This document shows positions 9,218 to 15,490 of a stretch of DNA of 15,490 bases, piece after piece. The position numbers and the translations under genes are program-made. Under the pieces are notes generated by a model. It had not been told where the DNA came from and made no database searches. It worked only from the letters and a program-made list of their open reading frames with translations. Location of the stretch: the NCBI GenBank assembly GCA_026392775.1, contig JAPLBK010000122.1, forward strand, positions 1 to 15,490, written 5' to 3'. This DNA is from Actinomycetota bacterium. GTDB taxonomy: Bacteria; Actinomycetota; Actinomycetes; Nanopelagicales; Nanopelagicaceae. Every line of letters starts with the position of its first letter. Position 1 is the first letter of the stretch.

Positions 9218-9876
9218 TTGCGCAGTCCTACCGCTATGGCAATAAATGCAGTTGCAATGATTGGCAGGCCTGCCGGCAAAATAGGTGTCATGGCTAGAGC
9301 AAAGATCATGCAGCCAACGGCGAGGAAGCGATCACGATTAGTTTTTAAGCGCGGCCATACAAGACCTAAGAACGCCGCTGGCACCGCAGAATCAAGACCC
9401 CATGCGCGAATATCTCCCATAGCTTGCGCGCCAAGGGCTCCTGCTAATGTGAATAAGTTCCAGAATAAAAAGACACCAAATCCAGTGAGCCAAAAACCTT
9501 GGCGCATGGCGCTTTCTCCGCGAACTTCTTGACCGAGTGCAACAGCAGTTGATTCATCAATAGTGATTTGGGCGGCAATGATTCGCTTGAATCCTTTTAC
9601 TTTCAACCTTGGCGCCATGATCACGCCATACACACCATTTCGAATTCCAAGTAAGGACGCAGTTGCAATTCCACTTATGGCACCGCCACCAGCACCGAGA
9701 ACTCCGATAACCGCAAACTGTGATGCACCAGAAAATGTTAGAAGTGATAACAAGCACGTTTGTAGAACTGAAAAGCCATTTGCAACCGCAGCAGCTCCGA
9801 AAGCAGTTCCATAGGCCCCAACTGTGATGGAAACGCTCAGAGAATCACGAAATGTGGTGGATTCAATTCTGGACAC
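9214..9876 (-). CDS. azlC: AzlC-family branched-chain amino acid permease (exporter large subunit)
   Basis: The 220-residue membrane protein shows the AzlC pattern: an N-terminal FRDSLSVSITVGAYGTAFGA, then LLTFSGASQFAVIGVLGAGG (about 42-63), LLGIRNGVYGVIMAP, the conserved TIDESTAVALGQ (about 103-114) and DSAVPAAFLGLVWPRL (about 162-177), with roughly six to seven hydrophobic segments. With AzlD it should form an exporter in the cytoplasmic membrane that relieves excess branched-chain amino acids. The start is GTG at 9876; an ATG six bases further out is in another frame. It is transcribed divergently from thyX across about 59 bases. A weak CAGAAT element lies 6 nt upstream of the GTG. There is no regulator gene alongside. 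Confidence 0.9.
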   Translation of the reverse strand: MSRIESTTFRDSLSVSITVGAYGTAFGAAAVANGFSVLQTCLLSLLTFSGASQFAVIGVLGAGGGAISGIATASLLGIRNGVYGVIMAPRLKVKGFKRIIAAQITIDESTAVALGQEVRGESAMRQGFWLTGFGVFLFWNLFTLAGALGAQAMGDIRAWGLDSAVPAAFLGLVWPRLKTNRDRFLAVGCMIFALAMTPILPAGLPIIATAFIAIAVGLRK

Positions 9877-9882
9877 GCTCTC

Positions 9883-9888
9883 ATTCTG
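9883..9888 (-). promoter_or_regulatory. Weak candidate -10 element of azlC
   Basis: Read on the minus strand this is CAGAAT, ending 6 nt before the azlC GTG. It keeps the second A and last T of TAnnnT but not the first T. It is reported only because the spacing equals that of the other leaderless candidates here. Confidence 0.2.
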
Positions 9889-9923
9889 CCGTAGATATCC
9901 AAAGACTCAAACCCAGCCCCTTA

Positions 9924-9929
9924 TAGGGT
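9924..9929 (+). promoter_or_regulatory. Candidate -10 element of thyX (leaderless start)
   Basis: TAGGGT ends 6 nt before ATG 9936, so a transcript would begin at or within a base of the start codon. There is no Shine-Dalgarno sequence upstream of this ATG. No convincing -35 element is visible in the 59-nt divergent gap. Confidence 0.45.
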
Positions 9930-9935
9930 GTGGCC

Positions 9936-10655
9936 ATGCCTGAGGAAATCATATTTAGAGACGATGTAACCGTTGAATTAGTCAAAGCCAGTGCAAGTGA
10001 TGCCGATGTAATCTGGGCAGCACGTGTTTCAACTGCTGGTGAACAGTCAATGGAAGAGATTGGTGAAGACCCAGCTCGCTCTGCCGGATTAATTAACTAT
10101 CTCGCACGTGAGCGCCATGGATCACCTTTTGAACATACATCAATGACTTTCTTTATCTCAGCACCAATTTTTGTTTTCCGTGAATTCATGCGACATCGCA
10201 TCGCTTCATACAATGAAGAAAGTGGTCGCTACCGCGAATTAAAACCTGTTTTCTATATCCCATCTAAGGAGCGCAAACTCATTCAAGTTGGAAAAACTGG
10301 TGCCTACACATTTGAAGATGGCACAACCGAGCAGTTTGAAATTACTGTGAGCTCAATGAAGGCCGCCTACATAATTGCATACGATAGTTATCAAAAGATG
10401 TTAGATGCTGGTGTTGCTCGCGAAGTTGCGCGTGCTGTTTTACCTGTGGCCACATATTCATCCATGTATGTTTCTATGAATGCCCGTGCGCTTATGAACT
10501 TTTTATCCCTTCGTACAGCCCGCGAAGGCTCACACTTTCCAAGCTATCCACAACGTGAAATTGAGATGGTGGCCGAGAAAATGGAAGCCGAATTCGCGAA
10601 ATTGATGCCGCTCACATACGCAGCCTTTGAAAAGTCTGGTCGCATCGCCCCATAA
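9936..10655 (+). CDS. thyX: Flavin-dependent thymidylate synthase
   Basis: ThyX methylates dUMP to dTMP using methylene-tetrahydrofolate, with FAD and NADPH as reductants. The 239-residue product carries the ThyX signature RHRIASYNEESGRY (RHRx7S; residues about 85-98), preceded by LARERHGSPFEHTSMTFFI and followed by EVARAVLPVATYSSMYVSMNARALMNFLSLR, the dUMP/FAD-binding region, and PQREIEMVAEKMEAEF. Length and sequence resemble the Streptomyces-type enzyme. I chose ATG 9936 over GTG 9930 because a TAGGGT element lies exactly 6 nt upstream, consistent with a leaderless mRNA; the difference is two residues. It precedes dapA by 19 nt, the same order as in mycobacteria. FAD would come from the RibF encoded upstream. 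Confidence 0.96.
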   Translation: MPEEIIFRDDVTVELVKASASDADVIWAARVSTAGEQSMEEIGEDPARSAGLINYLARERHGSPFEHTSMTFFISAPIFVFREFMRHRIASYNEESGRYRELKPVFYIPSKERKLIQVGKTGAYTFEDGTTEQFEITVSSMKAAYIIAYDSYQKMLDAGVAREVARAVLPVATYSSMYVSMNARALMNFLSLRTAREGSHFPSYPQREIEMVAEKMEAEFAKLMPLTYAAFEKSGRIAP

Positions 10656-10661
10656 AGCGGG

Positions 10662-10667
10662 TAGAGT
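10662..10667 (+). promoter_or_regulatory. Candidate -10 element of dapA (leaderless start)
   Basis: TAGAGT lies in the 19-nt gap after thyX and ends 7 nt before ATG 10675. No ribosome-binding site precedes that ATG. This would give dapA a leaderless transcript in addition to any read-through from thyX. Confidence 0.45.
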
Positions 10668-10674
10668 TACTGGC

Positions 10675-11565
10675 ATGAGCACGCCAGCGCCATTTGGCCG
10701 CATGTTGACGGCAATGGTCACGCCATTTCAAAAAGATGGCTCCATTGATTGGGCTGGCGTTGAAATAATCGCTGATCATCTAGTTAAAACCGGTCATGAT
10801 GGCATTGTCGTCAATGGCACAACTGGTGAAGCTCCTACGACTAAATCCTCTGAAAAAGAGGAGATTATTAAAGTTGTTAAGCGTGTAGTTGGCTCCAATA
10901 TCAAAGTTGTTTCAGGTGCTGGCGATAATGAAACTGATTATTCAATCAATCAAGCCAAGCGCAGCGAAGCTGCTGGTGCTGATGGAATTTTGGTAGTTAC
11001 TCCTTATTACAACAAGCCACCACAGGCTGGTATCAAGGCTCACTTCTTGGCAATGGCTAATGCAACTGGTTTACCAATGATGCTCTATGACATTCCTGGT
11101 CGCACAGGAGTAGAGATTGAATCTGACACAATCGTTGAACTCTTTGAACACCCTTCAATTGTTGCCCTCAAAGATGCTAAAGGAAACGTTGCAGCAACGT
11201 CTTGGGTAATCAAGCGCTGTGGAATCCCTGTGTATTCAGGTGATGACATCCTTAACTTGCCACTTCTATCTGTGGGAGCAGTGGGTTTTGTTTCAGTGTG
11301 TGGTCATACAGTCGGATCTGAGCTGAAAGAGATGCTTAACGCTTGGTTTGCAGGCAATCCTGCTCGTGCACTAGAAATTCATCAGAAATTACTCCCAGTA
11401 TTTACTGGAACGTTCCGCACACAAGGTGCCATCATGACTAAAGCTGCACTGACACTAATGGGTCTGCCTGGTGGATATACCCGTCTTCCTTTAGTCGATG
11501 CAACAGATGCGCAAGTTGCGCAGTTGCGTGACGACCTACGCGCAGGTGGCGTAGCAATTAAATAA
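10675..11565 (+). CDS. dapA: 4-hydroxy-tetrahydrodipicolinate synthase
   Basis: DapA condenses pyruvate with aspartate semialdehyde, the first committed step to diaminopimelate and lysine. The 296-residue TIM-barrel protein has VNGTTGEAPT (47-55, with the catalytic Thr pair), VTPYYNKP (108-115), the catalytic Tyr138 in LYDIPGRTG, the Schiff-base Lys166 in VALKDAKG, and YSGDD (about 188-192). Length is normal. The frame stays open upstream into thyX, but ATG 10675 (MSTPAPFGRMLTAMVTPF) is where family similarity begins and it follows a TAGAGT element. Its stop TAA overlaps the next ATG by one base (TAATG), so RNase J is probably translated by coupling. DapB acts on its product. Confidence 0.97.
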   Translation: MSTPAPFGRMLTAMVTPFQKDGSIDWAGVEIIADHLVKTGHDGIVVNGTTGEAPTTKSSEKEEIIKVVKRVVGSNIKVVSGAGDNETDYSINQAKRSEAAGADGILVVTPYYNKPPQAGIKAHFLAMANATGLPMMLYDIPGRTGVEIESDTIVELFEHPSIVALKDAKGNVAATSWVIKRCGIPVYSGDDILNLPLLSVGAVGFVSVCGHTVGSELKEMLNAWFAGNPARALEIHQKLLPVFTGTFRTQGAIMTKAALTLMGLPGGYTRLPLVDATDAQVAQLRDDLRAGGVAIK

Positions 11566-13247
11566 TGAATCATCCTCACCCAGATCTCGGATTACCCTCA
11601 CCTTTAGTAAAAGGGGGATTGCGCATTGTCGCTCTAGGCGGCTTAGGTGAAATCGGTCGAAATATGACCGTATTTGAAACTAAAGGAAAGTTACTCATTG
11701 TTGATTGCGGAGTTTTATTTCCTGAAGATACACAGCCAGGAATCGATTTAATTCTTCCCGATTTCTCATATATCCGTGATCGTTTAGATGATGTTGTTGG
11801 AGTCTTTTTAACCCACGGCCACGAAGACCATATTGGTGCGCTTCCTTATCTACTGCGCGAACGTGGAGACATTGCCATTTACGGGTCAGCACTGACGCTG
11901 GCCCTTGTCACAGCAAAGCTAAAGGAGCACAGAATTTCTCCACTTACACGCGAAGTTCGTGAAGGTGGACATGAAGATGTTGGACCCTTTGAACTTGAAT
12001 TTGTTGCCGTAAACCACTCGATTCCAGATGCATTAGCAGTTGTTATCAACACTGATGCTGGCCGAGTTCTGGCAACGGGTGATTTTAAGATGGATCAACT
12101 TCCACTCGATGGTCGGATTACAGATCTGCGCACCTTTGCTCGTTTGGGTGAAGAAGGCGTTGATCTATTTATGGTTGATTCAACGAACGCTGACATTCCA
12201 GGCTTTACGCCATCAGAGCGCGAAATTATGCCGGCACTCAATCGCGTTATCGGTTCAACTAAGCGCCGGGTAATTGTTGCTTCATTTTCATCCCATGTGC
12301 ACCGCGTTCAGCAGGTGATAGACACAGCGTTAATACACAATAGAAAAGTAATCTTTATTGGACGCTCCATGGTTCGCAATATGAAGATTGCGCAAGATAT
12401 GGGTTACCTAACAGTTCCACCTGGAATTGTTATGGATGCAAAGGATCTTGACTCCTTCGATGACAATGTTGTTTTGATTTGCACAGGCTCTCAAGGTGAA
12501 CCGATGGCCGCGCTATCTCGAATGGCAAATGGTGACCATCAGATCCGTGTGGGCGAAGGCGACACAGTTATATTGGCTTCCTCATTGATTCCTGGAAATG
12601 AAAATTCCGTCTTTAGAGTCATTAACGAGCTCACTCGTTTTGGTGCCAAAGTTGTTCACAAAGCTAATGCAATGGTCCATGTTTCAGGACATGCAGCTGC
12701 AGGTGAGCTTCTTTATTGCTACAACATCGTTAAGCCGCGCTATGTCATGCCTATCCATGGTGAATGGCGCCACATGAAAGCAAATGCTGAACTTGCAATT
12801 CAAGCTGGGGTCCCACGATCAAATGCATTGATTATTGAAAATGGAATGGTGGTCGATTTAATCGATCATGAAGCACAAGTTGTTGGTTCAGTTCCATGTG
12901 GATTTGTTTATGTTGATGGACAAAGTATTGGTGATATTACAGAGGCATCACTAAAGGATCGTCGCATTCTTGGTGAGGAGGGATTCATCTCAGTCATTGT
13001 GGTAATTGATTCACAGAGTGGAAAGATTGTTGCCGGACCTGATATTCATGCACGTGGTTTCAATGAAGATATAGCGCTCTTTGATGATGTGAAATTAAAG
13101 ATTGAGAAGGCATTGGCTGCAGCTGTTGCCGAAGGAATTAATGGAACGCATCAGCTTTCGCAGATTGTCCGAAAGACCGTTGGTGGATGGGTTGGGGGAG
13201 AACATCGCCGAAAGCCGATGATTGTCCCTGTTGTTATTGAAGTTTAA
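11565..13247 (+). CDS. rnj: Ribonuclease J (metallo-beta-lactamase / beta-CASP)
   Basis: RNase J is a zinc-dependent endo- and 5'-3' exoribonuclease for mRNA turnover and rRNA maturation. The 560-residue product has the complete metallo-beta-lactamase core: HGHEDH at 84-89, His151 in AVNHSIPDA and Asp173 in ATGDFKMD. The beta-CASP insert holds DSTNADIPGFTPSE, FSSHVHRVQQVI and GRSMVRNM, followed by CTGSQGEPMAALSRM, SSLIPGNE and VHVSGHAAAGEL (His372, His376). The C-terminal domain ends RRKPMIVPVVIEV, as in mycobacterial homologues of about 558 residues. It begins within the stop of dapA. The dapA-RNase J-ftsK order is typical for Actinobacteria. Nothing in it looks altered. Confidence 0.95.
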   Translation: MNHPHPDLGLPSPLVKGGLRIVALGGLGEIGRNMTVFETKGKLLIVDCGVLFPEDTQPGIDLILPDFSYIRDRLDDVVGVFLTHGHEDHIGALPYLLRERGDIAIYGSALTLALVTAKLKEHRISPLTREVREGGHEDVGPFELEFVAVNHSIPDALAVVINTDAGRVLATGDFKMDQLPLDGRITDLRTFARLGEEGVDLFMVDSTNADIPGFTPSEREIMPALNRVIGSTKRRVIVASFSSHVHRVQQVIDTALIHNRKVIFIGRSMVRNMKIAQDMGYLTVPPGIVMDAKDLDSFDDNVVLICTGSQGEPMAALSRMANGDHQIRVGEGDTVILASSLIPGNENSVFRVINELTRFGAKVVHKANAMVHVSGHAAAGELLYCYNIVKPRYVMPIHGEWRHMKANAELAIQAGVPRSNALIIENGMVVDLIDHEAQVVGSVPCGFVYVDGQSIGDITEASLKDRRILGEEGFISVIVVIDSQSGKIVAGPDIHARGFNEDIALFDDVKLKIEKALAAAVAEGINGTHQLSQIVRKTVGGWVGGEHRRKPMIVPVVIEV

Positions 13248-13254
13248 GAGCGGC

Positions 13255-13266
13255 GCGCCTAGGCGC
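13255..13266. terminator. Palindrome after RNase J gene (possible weak hairpin)
   Basis: GCGCCTAGGCGC is a perfect 12-base palindrome 7 nt after the RNase J stop. As RNA it could fold with a 4-bp stem and CTAG loop. There is no T-run after it, so termination is uncertain. It may equally be a protein-binding site or chance. Confidence 0.2.
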
Positions 13267-13285
13267 TAAGAAATTACTCATCCTT

Positions 13286-13291
13286 TACGAT
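13286..13291 (+). promoter_or_regulatory. Candidate -10 element of ftsK (leaderless start)
   Basis: TACGAT ends 7 nt before GTG 13299. The GAGGAG between them is too close to that GTG (1 nt) to work as a ribosome-binding site, which makes a leaderless GTG start the simplest reading. Confidence 0.4.
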
Positions 13292-13298
13292 GAGGAGT

Positions 13299-15490
13299 GT
13301 GGCTAAGAAAAAATCTAAATCCAAAAGCGGTGCAGTAGGTGGCGCGCTCGGAAGAGGCTTAGCTGGAATCTGGCGATTCATCGCAAAAATTCTTGGTAAC
13401 TCAGTTCGCTTCATTGCCCGTGGTGCTCGTGATTTAGATCCAGCACATCAACGCGATGGAGTTGCTTTTCTTATTCTTATTCTCGCTCTCGTTGCAACGG
13501 CCGGAACATGGTTTCATGCCGACAATATTGTTGGCCGTGCGGTCTATGCCTTTGTGTATGGAGGCTTTGGTCGCATCGGTTTTACAACACCCATTGTTTT
13601 GATTTATTTTGCATTTAAACTATTTAGAACTCCTGAAGACAAAGCTGCTATAGGGCGCGTAGTGGTTGGTACTTTGGCGCTACTTCTCTCATCAACTGGT
13701 ATTTCGCATCTGCTCAATGGCTCTACTGGCACAGGTGCAACCGCTATGCGCGAAGGAGGTGGCTGGATTGGTTATGCAGTGACCACACCGTTGGTCTCAT
13801 TGATGACTTCAGTGCTGACTTATCCAGTATTAGTAATTGTTTTTATCTTTGGTTTACTTGTCGTAACTGCAACACCAGTTTCACAACTTCTAGAGCGACT
13901 CACATCCAGTGCCAGTTGGTTATGGTCTAAGCGACCTGAAAGACCCATCAAGGTTGAAGGTTTCGAAATCACAGATACTCCACCTTTTGAAACACCCATT
14001 GTTGCTGGCTGGAATGAACCAGTGGAAGAAGATGAAGAGCTAGATGAAGAGAGCTTTGATGAAGAGTTCACTGTTCCGATTCCGATATCTCCGGTAGTAA
14101 CTGCCCAAACAGCTACTAGGCGACCTGAACAACTCTTACTCACCCCTGATTCAACATATGAACTGCCGCCTGCAGATTTACTGCGCACTGGCCCTGCAGC
14201 AAAAGCTAAGAGCAAAGCTAATGAATTAGTAGTTGCAGCGCTGACAGAAGTCTTTGCACAGTTTGAAATCGATGCGCAAGTAACTGGCTTTATGCGTGGA
14301 CCAACGGTTACGCGCTATGAAGTTGAGCTGGGAAATGCCGTGAAAGTCGAGCGCATTACCGCCCTTTCTAAGAATATTTCTTATGCCGTTGCCAGCGGTG
14401 ATGTGCGAATCCTTTCTCCAATTCCAGGCAAATCAGCGGTGGGAATTGAAATCCCAAATGCGGATCGTGAAATCGTTGCCTTAGGCGATGTTTTGCGCTC
14501 ATCAGTTGCCGGTCAAGATCACCACCCCATGTTGGTTGCACTTGGAAAAGATGTTGAAGGCAACTTTGTGTGTGCAAACCTTGCAAAAATGCCTCACCTA
14601 TTAGTTGCAGGTGCGACCGGTGCTGGTAAATCTTCAATGATTAACACCATGATTACTTCGATTTTAGTGCGTGCTACACCGGATGAAGTTCGCTTAGTTC
14701 TTATCGATCCCAAGCGCGTTGAACTCACTGCCTATGAGGGAATTCCTCATTTAATTACACCCATTATTACTAATCCAAAAAAGGCTGCCGATGCTCTTAC
14801 ATGGGTAGTGCGCGAGATGGATTTGCGCTATGAAGATCTTTCAACTTTTGGCTTTAGACATATAGATGATTTCAATAAGGCAGTTCGTGCCGGCAAGGTG
14901 ATCGTGCCGCCTGGAAGTGATCGCACAGTTGAGCCTTATCCATACCTACTTGTCATCATTGATGAGCTTGCAGATTTGATGATTGTGGCAGCCAAGGAAG
15001 TGGAAGAATCTGTTGTGCGCATTACACAGCTAGCTAGATCTGCTGGTATTCACTTAGTCGTTGCCACCCAGCGCCCATCTGTGGATGTTGTTACTGGCCT
15101 GATTAAGGCCAACGTTCCTTCTAGACTCTCATTTGCAACGAGTTCTTTGGCAGATAGCCGCGTTATTTTAGATAGCCCAGGTGCTGAAAAACTTGTTGGT
15201 CAAGGTGATGCTCTCTTTATTCCTATGGGAGCTAGCCGAGCAGTTCGTATTCAAGGTGCATATGTTTCAGAGCGTGAAATTGAAGCGGTTACAACACATG
15301 TGAAAAAGCAGTTGAAACCACGTTATCGTGATGATGTTACTGCCGTTCAATCACATCCCAAGATGGTTGACAAAGAGATCGGTGATGATTTAGATATTTT
15401 GTTACAAGCAGTTGAATTAGTTGTTGGAACCCAGTTTGGTTCAACATCAATGTTGCAAAGAAAACTTCGCATTGGTTTTGCTAAAGCTGG
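13299..15490 (+). CDS. ftsK: DNA translocase FtsK, 3'-partial
   Basis: FtsK is a hexameric DNA pump at the division septum that clears chromosome ends and promotes dimer resolution. The window holds the first 730 residues. They comprise a Lys/Ser-rich start, about four membrane helices (about 47-65, 78-108, 115-135, 160-190), an acidic linker rich in Glu/Asp near 240-255, then the alpha and beta motor domains. Walker A GATGAGKSS is at 438-446, VLIDPKRVELTAYEGIPHL follows, Walker B LLVIIDELADL has its Asp555/Glu556, and TQRPSVDVVTGLIKANVPSR comes after. The gamma DNA-recognition domain is just beginning at the right edge. The start is either GTG 13299, favoured by a TACGAT element 7 nt upstream, or the in-frame ATG 13290, three residues longer. 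It lies 51 nt after RNase J. Confidence 0.95.
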   Translation, partial: MAKKKSKSKSGAVGGALGRGLAGIWRFIAKILGNSVRFIARGARDLDPAHQRDGVAFLILILALVATAGTWFHADNIVGRAVYAFVYGGFGRIGFTTPIVLIYFAFKLFRTPEDKAAIGRVVVGTLALLLSSTGISHLLNGSTGTGATAMREGGGWIGYAVTTPLVSLMTSVLTYPVLVIVFIFGLLVVTATPVSQLLERLTSSASWLWSKRPERPIKVEGFEITDTPPFETPIVAGWNEPVEEDEELDEESFDEEFTVPIPISPVVTAQTATRRPEQLLLTPDSTYELPPADLLRTGPAAKAKSKANELVVAALTEVFAQFEIDAQVTGFMRGPTVTRYEVELGNAVKVERITALSKNISYAVASGDVRILSPIPGKSAVGIEIPNADREIVALGDVLRSSVAGQDHHPMLVALGKDVEGNFVCANLAKMPHLLVAGATGAGKSSMINTMITSILVRATPDEVRLVLIDPKRVELTAYEGIPHLITPIITNPKKAADALTWVVREMDLRYEDLSTFGFRHIDDFNKAVRAGKVIVPPGSDRTVEPYPYLLVIIDELADLMIVAAKEVEESVVRITQLARSAGIHLVVATQRPSVDVVTGLIKANVPSRLSFATSSLADSRVILDSPGAEKLVGQGDALFIPMGASRAVRIQGAYVSEREIEAVTTHVKKQLKPRYRDDVTAVQSHPKMVDKEIGDDLDILLQAVELVVGTQFGSTSMLQRKLRIGFAKA

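Noticed and set aside
9218..9814. Plus-strand open frames opposite azlC
   Set aside because: They lack ribosome-binding sites and domain-like sequence, while the minus strand encodes a clear AzlC-type membrane protein.
10627..10674. Upstream extension of dapA into the end of thyX
   Set aside because: The frame is open but the added residues do not resemble DapA. ATG 10675 begins the conserved sequence and has a TAGAGT element at the right distance.
13249..13267. Strong intrinsic terminator after the RNase J gene
   Set aside because: The GC-rich palindrome can form only a short stem and no T-run follows, so it is listed only as a weak candidate.
13820..14215. 131-codon antisense open frame with a serine run
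   Set aside because: The serine run is the reverse complement of the Glu/Asp codons in the FtsK acidic linker, so it is a shadow.

Overview
The window looks like a core-genome segment from a low-to-mid GC actinobacterium. The gene order infB-rbfA-truB-ribF-rpsO-pnp-M16 peptidase, then dapB, thyX-dapA-RNase J-ftsK, is the order I know from Actinobacteria such as Mycobacterium and Streptomyces. Codon use is far more A/T-rich than in those genera, intergenic gaps are very short, and several starts look leaderless. A streamlined freshwater actinobacterium of the acI / Nanopelagicales type fits best. That placement is inference from gene order and composition, not from a search.

Layout: positions 1-1861 hold infB (translation initiation factor IF-2), cut by the window edge at its 5' end and broken internally near 1194-1204. 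rbfA (1864-2298) and truB (2301-2987) follow. truB lacks a canonical start codon and about 60 central residues. ribF (3006-3878) comes next, then a structured leader and rpsO (3996-4265), a hairpin-rich intergenic region, and pnp (4429-6633). pnp abuts an M16 zinc peptidase gene (6634-7908), which overlaps dapB (7905-8642). A small mycoredoxin-like gene (8655-8912) ends that strand block. An azlC-azlD branched-chain amino acid exporter pair lies on the minus strand (9876-8909). Divergent from it run thyX (9936-10655), dapA (10675-11565), an RNase J gene (11565-13247) and ftsK (13299 to beyond the window).

Functionally, the left half is a translation and RNA-metabolism cluster: initiation, 30S maturation, tRNA pseudouridylation, S15 and PNPase. 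ribF supplies FMN/FAD, which the flavin-dependent ThyX uses. dapA and dapB encode consecutive steps of lysine/diaminopimelate synthesis but sit about 2 kb apart. RNase J and PNPase are both RNA-degradation enzymes. ftsK supplies the chromosome-segregation motor.

I did not find a previously undescribed system. The points most worth a second look are: two internal deletions in neighbouring housekeeping genes (infB, out of frame; truB, in frame) plus an ATC start in truB, which suggest either an assembly or amplification artefact or real decay; a possible autoregulatory leader upstream of rpsO with two mutually exclusive hairpins; a set of hairpins between rpsO and pnp; and a recurring -10-like TAnnnT element 6-7 nt upstream of the starts of thyX, dapA and ftsK, suggesting leaderless transcripts. 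No stretch over 300 bases lacks a gene, and I saw no tRNA, rRNA, CRISPR array, insertion sequence or attachment site.
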